From: Strongyloides papillosus
Lineage: Eukaryota > Nematoda > Chromadorea > Rhabditida > Strongyloididae
NCBI GenBank assembly: GCA_005656395.1
Contig: SRSI01000038.1
Coordinates: 806,001-870,000, forward strand
Direction: 5' to 3'
Length of the DNA: 64,000 bases
Part shown: positions 44,724 to 56,526 of the stretch, piece by piece
Layout: each line of letters starts with the position of its first letter
Position numbering within the stretch: the first letter of the stretch is position 1
Position numbers and translations under genes: made by a program
The notes under the pieces: generated by a model
Databases searched by the model: none
What the model saw: the letters and a program-made list of their open reading frames with translations, nothing else
Told to the model about the DNA's origin: nothing

Positions 44724-46419
44724 CACTGCGCGACAAAATTAATGCATCACTTATATTTTGTATTAAATAAATAACTAGATATTGTGAATAGTTTATAAAT
44801 AATTATCACTAAGAAAAACAATATTTAAGACATATAAACAGATAATACAAAAATGTTTTAGACAAATATTAAAAAATGATGACTTTTGACGCGACAAAAT
44901 TTTTGCACCACCTCAATCTTTGTTAAATAAACTAACAAAAAAGCTTCTTAAAATCTATTAAATAATTAATTTCATCTTCTTTTGCTTCTACGACTTGGAA
45001 GCATCTTGATTTGAAATTTTCAAACAATGATTTTATATAATCTTTTGGTATTTTTTGTGCTTGAGAAAAAATTGCATTTTCCAGTTCAAATATATTTCTA
45101 AACTAATTTTCATATACCATAGATTGCAGTTTTGACCATAAATTCTCAATAATATTTAAATTCGGTAATCTTGCTGGCCATTGCAAGCTTTTCAATGGCT
45201 GAGACATCAAAAAATCTCTTGTTTTTCGAGAAGTATGGACAGAAGCATTGTCTTGTTACCACTAATACTTTCCTCTTTCACTAGTTTTGTAATGTTTAAA
45301 TATAAATATTTATAAATGCTAATTAATAATTTTATTGTGATAATTTTAATTATATTATTTTCTATTTAAAAAGCATGTTTTTTTATAATAAATCAGTTTA
45401 GTCTTCACTGAAATAAATGGATTTTGGTGCTAAACTCATAGCCTTAGCTATGAGCAAAGGCTAAAACAAGTCTTAATGTTGTTTTTTAAAATTAGGAAGA
45501 TTTTAGTCTCGAGCAATTTTTTATACTCATCAGAGTTCATTCTTGATAGCGTTATTAGTCAAATAAAATTTATCCGGATAGACCACACATCAAGGTATCA
45601 TTATAGAACCATCTTTTTCTGTCTTTTTTGTAAATTTAATGTAGGTACAATATTTTTTGGATAGCTACAAAAATTATCAGGTCCAACAACGAGAAATTTC
45701 TTTATATAATTAGATATAATGAAGTTTGTTGATATATTCACCTGTCAACATTTTTTTTACAAAATTTTACTCTTTCATTTTTAGCTGGTTTTGATAATAG
45801 TATTTTTAATTCAATTTTATCATACGTAAACTTCATTGTCTTTCTTTTTTATAGGATTGTTCTTAAAAATACATCAAGATTTAATTCATTTTTTTTAATT
45901 TTTAAGTTAATTAAAAAATTTCCCTTATTTTTTTCCATTTTAACCCTTTTAATTTTTAATTTATCTGATCTATTTAATTTTTTCTGGACGCCTTGCCTTA
46001 CTTCTGATCTTTCTATTCTTTGTTTTGCTTGATTTTAGTATTCCTGAAACAGTAGTTTAGGCGATTTTTAATTTTCTGGCAATCCATCTACATTATTTGT
46101 TTTCTCTTGAATAATTCAAAATTTGTTGCATAATTTCAGCAGATAACTTTTTATAGATAAGAATTAATTTATTATCATAGGTATTAAATGTATATTACGT
46201 AATCAAATAACTTTTAAACTTATCTTTTTTATGTGGTGCAAAAATTTTGTCGCGTCAAAAGTCATCATTTTTTAATACGTGTCTAAAACATTTTTATATT
46301 ATCTGTTTATATGTCTTAAATATTGTTTTTTTAGTGATAATTATTTATAAACTATTCACAAAATCTAATTTTTTATTTAATACAAAATGTGGATGGTGCA
46401 TTAATTTTGTCGCCCAGTG
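44724..46419 (-). mobile_element. Tc1-like element with long TIRs carrying double binding-site motifs
   Basis: Tips CACTG(C/G)GCGACAAAATTAAT are inverted and flanked by TA (44722-44723, 46420-46421). The inverted repeats extend about 190 bp (44724-44917, 46226-46419). Each contains a second copy of the tip motif near its inner end (GCGACAAAATTTTTGCACCA), the IR/DR arrangement known from Tc1-type elements such as Sleeping Beauty. The interior holds a decayed transposase on the minus strand. Right end lies at the 3' end of the MSH6-like fragment. Confidence 0.85.
44932..45850 (-). pseudogene. Tc1-like transposase, decayed
   Basis: Minus-strand translation of about 45250-45130 gives DNASVHTSRKTRDFL followed by LPNLNIIENLW, with 34 residues between the D and the E: a Tc1-type DD34E catalytic end. 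Farther upstream (about 45840-45610) are KPAKNERVKFCKKML and VVGPDNFCSYPKN, the region before the catalytic core. Several stops and frame changes lie between, and an unrelated AT-rich stretch (about 45300-45480) interrupts the core. The reading ends at a TAG at 44932-44934. Confidence 0.72.
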
Positions 46420-46424
46420 TATTT

Positions 46425-47880
46425 CTTTCTGAAAAAAGGATTTCTAAGAGCTTCTTGTTTTGATTCAGCAGCAATCAACCCTCTAGCATTTTCCAAACTT
46501 TCTTGTGAAGCAAATATTTGAGTTCTTCCGCATTCTTTGTCTTCGTTTGAACGTTTTAATTCGGGAGGTAAAAATGAAACAACGTCGCTAGAGACCTCGA
46601 TTTGATAATAGTTGTTGCTTCTTTTGATATATTTTAGCTTTTTCAAATGCCGCTTTTTCTTCAATTTTACTAAGTATTCTTCTAATTCTTTAAGCAACGT
46701 ATCAGCTTCTTTAACAGCTTTATCATAGTTTTCATCAAATCCGGGATACAGAGTGATTATTTCCTTTTCCGAAGCCTCGTTTTGCTCAAAAAAGCTAGTA
46801 AAACTTTTTATTTCTTCACGGGCGAAATCGAAGTCACCCCCGAACATATCTTTCAAAGCACTACTCTCTTCTTTCAGAATGTCAGAATTCTTCAAATCAT
46901 CCACAACGTCGAGAATTGTCTCAGTGCCCCCGACCATACTAACAAAGTTTTTGATTTTTCGTGAATCATATATTTTATCCTCAACCACATCAGCTATTCT
47001 ATCAGAAAAATCCTCTTCTCCCTGTTTTGAGGCGTTTCTATGATTTTTTTGAATGCACACTTCCAGTTCTGGTAACGTTTTTAGCTTTCTAGAAATACAG
47101 ATAAAAAGGTAATCAAATCGTGAATCGCAAAGTAGGTGTATCGAAAGATAGCGCTTAGCAAGTTAATCGGGATCACATGCCGGGAAGCACGTCTAATGTT
47201 TCAGAAGTCTACTTCCGGCAGCTGTACAGCAGTTGTCCATGACGCCGAATAAGCTAATTCTTTTCTCTCTTCGTCCACGGATGTCTCAGGTGACAGCTGC
47301 TCCTAGAGAAGGAAGAAGATTTAGCTGGTAGACAGCATCGCCGTCTAAAATCATCTTACTGTTTTTCCAGAGACTAGATTTGCTTCCAAAAGCGTCAACG
47401 ATGTTCTCAAAGCACTGGTCTCCAGAAAACTCAAAATCCATCATGCTTAGCGCGCCAACAGCAATGTTGTGTCTTTCGAGGTAGAACAGAACTCCGCCAA
47501 GGCTCTTGACGCATTCTTCATAAGCTTTTTTTATTAGTGGAGCGTTATATACAACTGATTTCGATATGAGAAATTTCCTTAATGCTTCTGGCTAATTATC
47601 AGTTATCCCTCCAAAATACCTATCATCCGTCAATTTCAATAGAGTATCCCGTGCTATGTAGAATTCCGATCGAGATGAAAGGCGCAAAATTCTATTGGAG
47701 GGTAATAGCTTGTCAAGAAATTTGCGGATATTACTATTGCATCATTTTTCAACCAGCAGCTCTATTGGTGTGAACTGTGAAACCAACGTTCTCAATTTAG
47801 AGTTTACGACATTGTCGGTAAAATGCATCAACCAGAAACGCTAACTGGAATATTGGCAATAGTAACTCCAAATTTAAAAA
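46425..47880 (-). pseudogene. MSH6-like MutS homologue fragment
   Basis: MSH6 pairs with MSH2 to recognise base mismatches. Read on the minus strand from 47880 the segments follow MSH6 order: TLVSQFTPIELLVEK (connector), SLGGVLFYLERHNIAVGALS (about 47520-47460), MILDGDAVYQLNLLPS, GSRLLKH near 47215, then a 219-codon open frame (47060-46401) spanning the lever/clamp region with PGFDENYDKAVKEADTLLKE, LEEYLVKLKKKRHLKKLKYI and YYQIEVSSDVVSFLPPELK. It stops before the ATPase domain, where a Tc1-like element begins. Stops after LGAAVT and SRLLKH and frame changes near 47100-47250 and 47560-47800 show decay. Base composition near 47100-47560 is far richer in G+C than its surroundings. Confidence 0.75.
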
Positions 47881-47894
47881 CACCATCCTTCACT

Positions 47895-49757
47895 CAAAAA
47901 AAAATTTGTTGTAATATGAATACAAGGCAAAGGTATACTGGCCTTATTAGGTTAGTATGTATTTGCCCCCTATGTATTAGAGGTAAATATATATTAGCCC
48001 AATACGGCTATTGTACCTTTACCCGAATACAAATTGTCAAATTTTTTGCTTTTTGACAAAATTGTGGTATATTACGACACAACGTAGTTTATATAATTTT
48101 TCGTCTGTAATTAACGACAAATAGACGTTTTACAAATTTGTCGTAATATAAGACAATCTTGTATTATATACTAGCAATATGTAAGGCGTACCTTATTTTT
48201 ACGTTAACTGTATACAGCTAAAAAAAACAAATGTAAAAATCGCAAATCTTTATATTTTTTATACAAAATACACATATAAATACAAAAAAACTTTATTAGA
48301 AGTTAAAAATACATTAAAAATTTAAAAAAAATATTTTATAGTAGTAAAAACTTACTGTTGTTAGATTACTGTTTCCATATTTAAAAATAAAGAATATATT
48401 ATACAAAAAGCAGAAAATAAACTTACAATTTCCTTTTTTCCGACGGTATTCTTGTACTGTGAAATAATTGGACCTAAAAGTAAAGTATTTAAATAAGGAA
48501 GAAAATAATGCAACTTATAAATGTCTAGCCAACTTTCAAAAAAGTCCATATGATATCTGTAAATATAAAGTATCAATATTTAAATAAAAAATGCTTGCAC
48601 AGTAATTTCTTTAAACTTTTTCATTCTGTTCTGATAAAGAATACTTTATCTAAAAGCAAACAAATTATATGATGAAATAAATGATCCAAACTTATCTGTT
48701 AAGAACTTCAATCAAGCTCCAAGGAACTGGAAAAAGTAATATCTATAAAAATAACATTAATGAATGAGTAATAAATGTTAAATAAAAAAATTACCGATAT
48801 ACAGCTATAAAAATACATGTCACAAAATATGCACATTTCGGTAAAATACTAATGCAAAAGTGTGCTTTATCCAACACTATAATACAAAAGTAAAGACTAA
48901 AATGCTTTTTGAGAGATAGGTATGTCTTGATCTTTCTTGGATTTGTGTATATCAAAAGGTATCGCATATAGTCTAAATGATCAAATGCGATAATTATACT
49001 TCAAAATATGATTTTTAATGCAGTAAAATGATAATAAGTAGCAAAAAGATAAATGCTTTGAATAGATAAAAAATTGGTTACTGTTAGTAGTTTATTATTT
49101 AAAAAACTCAAAAATCTAACCAGTAGTATAAAAACTTAGTTTATGTTGTTGATGATTTGAATTTTTTTAAAATATTTTATATCATTGATAACTCGTATAA
49201 AAATTTAAGTTAGGTTGAAAATGGCAAAAATATAAGAGTTATCAAGAATAAAATTTGTATTCATTCAAAGACATTTATTATTCAATAAAATTCACAAGCA
49301 AATTATGTTTCTTAAACACTTCATTTCTTTATACATAGCTAAAATGTATGTTTTTATAGCAAAATTTATATAATTTACTTGGTTTTCTCTTATCTGTACC
49401 TTAGCTGTGACGTTAAACCAGGTATTGTCACTCCATCACATTTATGAATTGTATGTAAATGTTATTTAAATTCAGGGATATTGTTAAAAAATATGGATTT
49501 TGAGTCACAAATTGAATAAATAATTTTAGATATGATAGATATACATGTTTATTAAATGATACTTATAAAGTAATATAACATAATTTTCCAATTAAATACA
49601 ATTTGTCTTATATAAAGACAATGTTTATTTTTGAAGACACAATGCTGTATAATATGTCGTAATATACAGAAAATGTTGTAATTTACAACTTTTTGACTCC
49701 CATTACAACACATGTTTTGTATTACGCTTTTTGTCGTAAATTATTTTTTTGAGTATA
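47895..49757. mobile_element. Possible TIR element adjoining the MSH6 fragment
   Basis: The ends carry CACTCAAAAAAAAATTTGTT and, inverted, TACTCAAAAAAATAATTT, and both inner flanks are rich in TTACGACAA/TTGTCGTAA words (48070-48170 and 49640-49735). The right side has TA; the left side has CA. No coding region. The interior is very AT-rich. The mirrored words support a mobile element, but the boundary is not firm. Confidence 0.4.
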
Positions 49758-49799
49758 CAGTTTGATTGACATAATATCAATCAAACGTATAAGATTTTG

Positions 49800-50060
49800 G
49801 GTATAAATAGGTTTAAATTGTGATGACTCTTTATTTTTTCTTTCTCCCAATATTTTAACACTTCATTACTAACTAAGGAGATCTTCTGTAAACCAAGTAA
49901 ATACTTGGGTAGGTCTAGTCCATTTAATTATTGTATAATGTCTATTCTATTTGTTTAGTTTTTTTATATAATCTCAAAGTTTAAAATAAAGTCCTTTTAT
50001 TAATTGGTGTCTTTCTTGGTGGTAGGGATTGTTTATCTACTGGCGATCCACCAATTCAAC
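49800..50060 (+). repeat. LTR remnant with primer-binding-site-like junction
   Basis: A TATA-like GGGTATAAATAGG (about 49798) and AAATAAAG (about 49986) are followed by TGGCGATCCACCAATTCAAC at 50041. This strongly resembles the LTR/primer-site junction at 52780 (TGGAGGTTCCACCAATCTAA). It appears to be the 3' part of an older related LTR. No inverted tip is evident on the left. Confidence 0.45.
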
Positions 50061-50104
50061 TCATTAAATTTAAACTATTTCAAAAAACATATTTTAAATA
50101 AATT

Positions 50105-50684
50105 TTTACCCAATAGGAAATTTTAGCTGATAATGAATTTCTTACTTGATAATGAATTTTTTACCCGATAATGAATTTTTACCTTAAAAAGGAATTTCAT
50201 CTAATAAGGAATTTTTTTATTTAATAAGGAATTTTCCTTAATAAGAAATTTTTTTACTTAATAAGGAATTTTTCTTAATAAAGAATTTTCCTTATGTTAA
50301 ATTATAAATCAGTTAATAAAGAGATATAATTTATTTGACCGTTCCAAATGTTAATAAAATTACAATAAATGGTGACAATACCAAGGCCTATAATAATATA
50401 AACAAGAATGATGATAAAAACAACTTACCTTGGTACCAGGTTAGTAAATTTGACTTTCCTTAGCCAATTACTCCCTTTATATACCAAGGAATCATCATTC
50501 CATGTCAAACATGTTTTAAAACATGACACCTTAATAAGGAATTTTTCCTTAATAAGGAATTTTTCCTTAATAAGGAATTTTTCCTTAATAAGGAATTTTC
50601 CTTAATAAGAAATTTTCCTTAATAAAGAATTTTTTACCTAATAATAAATTTTCCTTAATAAAGAATTTTCCTTAATAAGGAATT
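50105..50684. repeat. Simple tandem repeats of TTCCTTAATAAGGAAT type
   Basis: Units of about 16-22 bp such as AATAAGGAATTTTTCC occur in two blocks (50105-50295 and 50525-50684) separated by about 230 bp of unique DNA. TTCCTTAATAAGGAA is a palindrome, so single strands can fold. The next LTR begins at the edge of this array. Confidence 0.75.
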
Positions 50685-51275
50685 TGTAATGTAGGACCGG
50701 ACATGGGCATTTATCACTTAGCACTGATAATATTATCAGTGATACATTTATCAGTGATAAAACTTATCAGTGATACATCTATTAGTGATAAAACTGATGA
50801 GTGATAAGTTTTGACAAAAATCACTGATCATTTTGGAACATACTATCTGATCAGTGATAAATTATTTCTTCTGACTTTGAACGATGATAAAAAATGTAAT
50901 GTTTTTTTATGACAGATAATATTGCAAAAGTTATTTTATCTTTGATATTAAGACTTAAAAGAAAATTTATCAATGATTTTTGAATAATGTTTTATCTTCC
51001 ATTGATGAATAGTATATTTTGATTAAATAATAAATAAAAAAATTTTTTACAAATATAATAGTTTTTTCTGGACGAATAAAATTTTAAAAATCACATGCCA
51101 TTTTAAAAATAATATAAACAGTAATACGAAAAAAATTTTTAATTATAAACATTTTATCAATTATACAGTTTTATTTAAGTTAGACTTTTGAAAAATATTT
51201 TGTATTTTAAAATTACAAATCTTTTAATTACTAAAATTGTTTAAAATATTTATTATAACATCACATAAAACAGAT

Positions 51276-51735
51276 TTAAATGTTATTTAATGAAAAATTT
51301 ATAAACAGTTTCATTTTTACAGTCTCCATAGATGTACGCGACTTTCTGCCGTCTAATAACATTTTCGAATAAGAAAATATTCCCTCTACTCTAGCAATAG
51401 ATGCAGGTGTTGTAATAATTCCTTTGTAATATTTTTGAAGATTTATATTTTCAAATTCAAAGTATGGTTGAGTTTGAAAATATGGATCCGAAAAAATTAC
51501 AGAATTGACATCTTTATTTTTTTTTCTTAGTTCTGATATGCAACCATCATTATCTTCATCATTATGAACTGAATCATTTCCATTATTTAAATTAAACTGT
51601 TTTTGTAGCATATTAATAACAGTTTCTTTTTCTGATGATGTTAGACAAAGTCTTTTATCTACATTTGGATTAAAAAATGCAGAAATGTAGAAAATTGGAC
51701 TTTTAGATATATCCAAAACATCAGAAAATCTTTTT
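51276..51735 (-). pseudogene. hAT transposase C-terminal dimerisation domain
   Basis: A 146-codon minus-strand frame starts with DISKSPIFYISAFFNPN and ends with ARVEGIFSYSKMLLDGRKSR and MKLFINFSLNN, the layout of the hAT family C-terminal dimerisation domain (a region usually containing a hydrophobic R-F-S-A-like core). Upstream sequence to 51925 has no long frame, so the RNase-H-like catalytic domain is absent. The frame closes inside the element. It is a relic of an internally deleted element. Confidence 0.72.
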
Positions 51736-51925
51736 TTGCAGCTTAAAAATATGCATTTTTAAATTGATCTTTTATTTTTAATTTTTTTACCAAAAAATCT
51801 AGTTTACCTAAGATAAAAACAGCATTTTTACTTTTTCAATTTTAATAACATTATTATCACTATTAACTGTATCTCTTTCTCTAATTTTCAAAATTAGTAT
51901 ATAAAAAAATCAAATATAAACTTAC

Positions 51926-52062
51926 TCTTTAAGTATTTGAACTTCCTCTGATAAAGATTCAACAGTATCTTCAAGAATTGCTATTCTTTCAAGCATCTCG
52001 GCAATTTTTTCAAAAAGATCTTCTTCTTCTTTTTTTGTATTATTAACTGGCTGTGGTGGCAT
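51926..52062 (-). pseudogene. First exon of the hAT transposase gene (coiled coil)
   Basis: ATG at 52062-52060 opens a 45-codon exon, MPPQPVNNTKKEEEDLFEK and so on, that ends in the donor GTAAGT at 51925. Leu/Ile heptads (EMLERIAILEDTVESL) suggest a coiled coil. Position and strand match the dimerisation-domain frame downstream, so the two were probably parts of one spliced gene. Confidence 0.5.
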
Positions 52063-52779
52063 TTTTATTGTAAAATTATTACTGACAAACTTTTAAAATT
52101 TTATCAGTCAATCAAAATATAAATAATATTTGTAAAAAAATTTTTATTCATTAATTTATCAAAACATGTTAAATATTCCTCAATTGAAAATAAAACTTTA
52201 TTCAAAAATCACTGATAAATTTTCTTTTAAATCTTAATACCAAAAAACATCAAAGATAAAATAACTTTTCCATTATTATCTGTGATAATAGTACATCACA
52301 TTTGTTATCATTGTTCATTGTAGAAGAAGCGGACTTATCACTGATAAATTTTTATCACTGATCAGATAGTATGTTCCAAAATGATCAGTGATTTCTGTCA
52401 AAACTTATCACTGATAAGTTTTATCACTGATAGATGTATCAATGATAATATTATCAGTGATAAGTGATAAATACCCATGTCCGTGTAGGACACATTAATC
52501 AACCATCAACAGCCCACATTCAAATTCCAAGAAAACCTAATAACACATTAAAACCCACATTCAATTCCAAGAAAATCTAACAACACATTAAAGCCCACAT
52601 ATACTTAGAAATCATTCCCAACCTCCTACTCTTAATCCTGAAATAATATATAGATACAAGCCTTTAGAACATTAAGCAGTCTAGTAAAATTATAGTTTCT
52701 AATATGTTATAATCTTGTAAAAATATCTTTCTAATAAACTCTTCCCTAAACCAAAACCTTAATATATATTCATATTACA

Positions 52780-52797
52780 TGGAGGTTCCACCAATCT
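52780..52797 (+). promoter_or_regulatory. Primer-binding site
   Basis: TGGAGGTTCCACCAATCT lies immediately after the LTR end; TGG pairs with the CCA end of a tRNA. The tRNA cannot be named from this sequence. Confidence 0.55.
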
Positions 52798-53267
52798 AAC
52801 TCTTCAAAGGATTCAAACCACATAGAATCAAAACGAAAGGATTACATTCACTGAAAAATAACAAAAATATGAATCATCGAAGTAGTACCCAAGAAGAATA
52901 ATATTCTATAAATCTTAACGGTCAAGACCGCGGTGATAGCAGAGATTCAGTAGAATAGCGGCAATAATAATATCACACACACAAACATTATATTTTAAAG
53001 AAACGTTTCACATATAGAAAATAAATTTTCGAGAGATAGGAGTTAGTGACAAACAGCTGGCCAGCTACCACCATCCACTACTCCTACATAAGAGAGAAAA
53101 AATACATATTTTATATTTCATAACGCTATAGCAGAAAATAAATATTATATAACTTTACTAATATGCATATACAATTTCAGACTGGAAGACAACAGAGGAT
53201 TTGACCACCTCACAGTATTAATCATATACTATATATTCGCATTGCTACGGCAACATAACCTACCAAT

Positions 53268-55775
53268 ATGCAAACTATAATCGCAAAAATGAAGAAGTTA
53301 TCAACCAAAAGAAAAAGAAGTGTCGAAACAGTAAGAACCAAACGCGACAAATCAAGATCCAAAACACCGGAAGACAAATTGAAGAAATTGGAAGAGGAAT
53401 GGACTATGACACAAAAGGACATTTTAAGAAAACCTACAAAAGTCCAATTACAACATCTTGAAGACTTTAGAAGAAAGATACAAGAATATCGCAAAAAGAA
53501 CAACATTACGGAAGAATACGAAATACCTCTTTTGGAATTCGGCGAAAATGATGTCAACAAATTAAGAAAAAGAATCAGCGATGAACTATTCGAGAATACA
53601 AAACCCAAAGGAAAACTACCCTATCTACACGGAAAATACACAAGCGACTACGATAAATGGAAAAAGTCATTAAATGATATTATCCAACTCCGCGCCCCAG
53701 ATATCAGATCCAGAGGCATCGCCGAAGAAGAGATGGTAACAATATTACCACTAATCATCAGTACAAAGTCACCATTTAGAGAGACAATACTGGAGATTAT
53801 AAATAAACTAGAGAAAAATGAATCCCAACATGTAACGCTTACAAAACTACTTGAGGAAGTAGATACAGAATTATCCGTTAACGGTACAAAATGGTTCGAT
53901 CAGAACAGGATCAAGCAACCCTTCCAAGGAAAAACCGAATCCATACTAAGCTATATAGAAAGATTCGAAAGATACATGGATATACACTATGGTTTTTCAA
54001 CGAATATTGAGAAAGATACTGCCAAAGAAGAGCTCCTAATAAAGGAATTCATCAAAGGAGTAGCTCCCAGAGTTAAAAAAGAACAAGCCACTTTAATACA
54101 CATGAATGTCAGTTACGGAGAATTAAAGAAATCACTTCTCAAATACTCCACATATGAAAATGAAGAACGACGTGAACAAAATCGTCAAATCAACAACATT
54201 CAAGATACAAGAAACAAATTAAAACAACCTTGGAAAAGAAATAGTAATCAATTCGACAGACACAATTTTAATTCACGACGCATTAAAAATAACTTCAGAA
54301 AAAACAACAACAAGAATGGCTATACTAACTACAAGAGCAATTCCAAACCACGTTTCAGAAGATCCCATGATAATACAACTATCAACCAACTATCATTAAC
54401 AAAAAATAACAACACAAAGCCAGAAATATCTCTGCTCATTGGTTTCAACTACTATACAACATTGATCGACACTGGAAGTCAAATTAACCTAATTAGAAGA
54501 AGAGCATGGAACGATATACATCCAGAACATAAGTGCCCAATCGACAAATGTAACTTAGAAGTAACCACAATCGACGGATCAGTTATAAACATAGAAGGAA
54601 GTACCTACATTTGGCAAGATAGCCATAAGGACGGCACCCCAATCAAATTTCACATTATCGAATACATGGAGTACGATTTACTTCTAGGAATGGATGGCAT
54701 AATTGACTTTAATGATGGCAATGCAGTCAGAATATCAAGAACCAGCATCACTTTAAGAAATGAAGAATATCCTTACAATAGTACGCAATCATCCCGTCCC
54801 AAATGTAATTTCATACAACTATTTACAACACTTTTTCTGATCGCCACTTTGTTTATACAACCAATATCAGCAAACAAACTAATGGAATGCAACATACCCA
54901 AAGACATAAGCAAAATTTTTTACGGCCTAGGAACCCTACCAATGACAAATCTAGCAGTCGTAAAATCTAATTATTACAATAATTGCATTAAAACTGGTAA
55001 CAACACCTTCTTCCTACACAACAATTTAATAATCGATTATCACAAGATAAACGAATTCCATTCATTAGAACCCAGCAAATACTGTGGAAGAGAACATTAC
55101 CAGCTTACTGAGAACCCCAACATCACGTTCTCCATGATCGAATTAACTGATACCTACCACAAATCAATCGCAACAGAAATTATGAAGAAGTACAACGATA
55201 ATTTTTTCAAAATAACAAGTAACTGTACTCTAACAACACATGGCAAAAAGAAAAGCGATGAACATGAAGATAGTCCATCAGCATTTGAGAAATCCTTCAA
55301 AACTAACCGAACACCCATCCGATCTAAATCGCAGATCCCACAACTAGCAAACAGGATAGAAGAAGTGACAACACAACAAAGAAACAAATGTGAAGAAGAA
55401 CTCAAAAAGTGCAATAACAAATTGGACGCCATAAAGGAAAACATGATAAACAAACAAATTATATCTGACCTAGAAGCCACAATAAACGGTGTCGACGAAG
55501 AAATTAGGAAACAAACACGAGAAATAAATAGCTTAACCAAAGCAATTTCCCAGACAATGCACAACATACAGAATCTACCAAAACATGATGATACAACTAC
55601 CACTTCAAACTTACAAGCAATAATGACGGATCTCGAAAGAAATATACAATCATATAAAGAAGAACGACGAAAAAATGGTAGAAAAATTAAGACATTTAGA
55701 AAACCAGATCAATCAACCTACAGCAGGGGATTCAACAACAACAGAGACACACTCAATGATACAAACAAAACTTGA
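53268..55775 (+). pseudogene. Gag-protease-Env-like fused ORF of Ty3-like element
   Basis: An 835-codon ATG frame. Residues 1-300 are a basic N-terminus and a helical Gag-like domain. Residues 300-375 are an Asn/Arg/Lys-rich basic tail without a CCHC knuckle. Residues 395-475 are a retropepsin with DTGSQINLI (D401) and LLLGMDGI (471-478). From about 512 there is a 21-residue hydrophobic segment (FIQLFTTLFLIATLFIQPIS) ending like a signal peptide, followed by a region with N-glycosylation sequons (NNT, NIT, NCT) and Cys residues, and then a long coiled coil (660-800). This looks Env-like, unusual because it comes before RT. The coiled coil appears to continue in the +1 frame after an A run near 55675. 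Confidence 0.7.
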
Positions 55776-56526
55776 TGACATAGAAAAAACAATTAAATCC
55801 ATCTCCATATCAACATCAGATAGTGATTTAGAAAGTATAAAGGAATTACTAAAAGAAATAAAACAACTATCGGAATCAGATGCACACATCAAAAAGAGTG
55901 AATGGGATAAAATACTTACGTTTATTAATGAAATATCAAGCTTCGAAACACCAACAGACGGAGTTTCCGCTTCCGTAGCAAGTATAATATCATTAATAAC
56001 AGCAGGAATAGCAAGATCAGGAATTAACAAGATCATGGAAGCTAGAAAAACAGAAAAACCTGAAACAATAAAAAATGAGTATAAAAAAGTTACTGATGCA
56101 AAGAGACCTATTCTTAGAAGAAAAGAGGGACTATTCTCAACCAGAATCGCTCTGTTACAGAATGCACAACAGCAAAACACAGCAATCAAGATAGAAATGA
56201 ATGAAAAAACTACATTAGCTCTCATTGATACAGGCGCAAACGCCTCAGTGATAACAAAAGACCTTTATCAGGAGTTACCAATAGAACAAAAAGAAAATAT
56301 ACAATCATCAGATGACGAAATGTTAACAATAACAAACGAGAAATTAAACGTATTAGGGAAAACACGAATAAAAATTCTCAATTATTGGATAGAATGTTAT
56401 GTACCGAAGAAGACATGCCATACAAATTGATCATGGGAACTAACGTGATACAACAATTTGGCCAACTATCCATAAACTACAACACCAACACAGTAAAGTA
56501 TGGTGATTTAACATTTTTTCGTGCCT
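55675..56526 (+). pseudogene. Coiled coil, membrane-like segment and second retropepsin of the Ty3-like element
   Basis: The frame from 55675 to 56430 overlaps the previous ORF by 101 bp. Residues 1-80 continue the coiled coil. Residues 97-118 are a hydrophobic stretch (SASVASIISLITAGIA) that could cross a membrane. Residues 180-195 carry a second protease site, DTGANASVI (D185). The flap/exit part of this protease continues in another frame from about 56415 (MGTNVIQQFG) to the TAA at 56524-56526, so an indel near 56400-56415 separates the two parts. It is decayed, or it requires frameshifting; the sequence does not decide between these. Confidence 0.6.

Larger units (their letters stand above)
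50698..52483 (-). mobile_element. hAT element with decayed transposase
   Basis: Inverted tips CGGACATGGG and CCCATGTCCG, with a perfect 8-bp duplication TGTAGGAC (50690-50697 and 52484-52491). Both subterminal regions carry many TTATCAGTGATA/TATCACTGATAA words (about 50715-50860 and 52330-52470). Tip core ACATGGG is shared with the hAT element at 25266. The interior keeps the first exon and the C-terminal domain of a transposase but not the catalytic middle. Confidence 0.88.
50685..52779 (+). mobile_element. 5' LTR of Ty3-like element, split by a hAT element
   Basis: The LTR starts TGTAAT at 50685, is cut after 13 bp by the hAT insertion (50698-52483) and its duplicated target, and ends ATTACA at 52779. 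About 301 bp of LTR remain in total. A TATA-like ATATATAG (about 52648) and AATAAA (about 52732) are in the second part. A primer-binding-site-like sequence follows directly. No 3' LTR is in the window. Confidence 0.72.

Noticed and set aside
53222..56225. Minus-strand ORFs opposite the Ty3-like element
   Set aside because: They are hydrophobic, Ser/Leu-rich antisense shadows of A-rich coding sequence.
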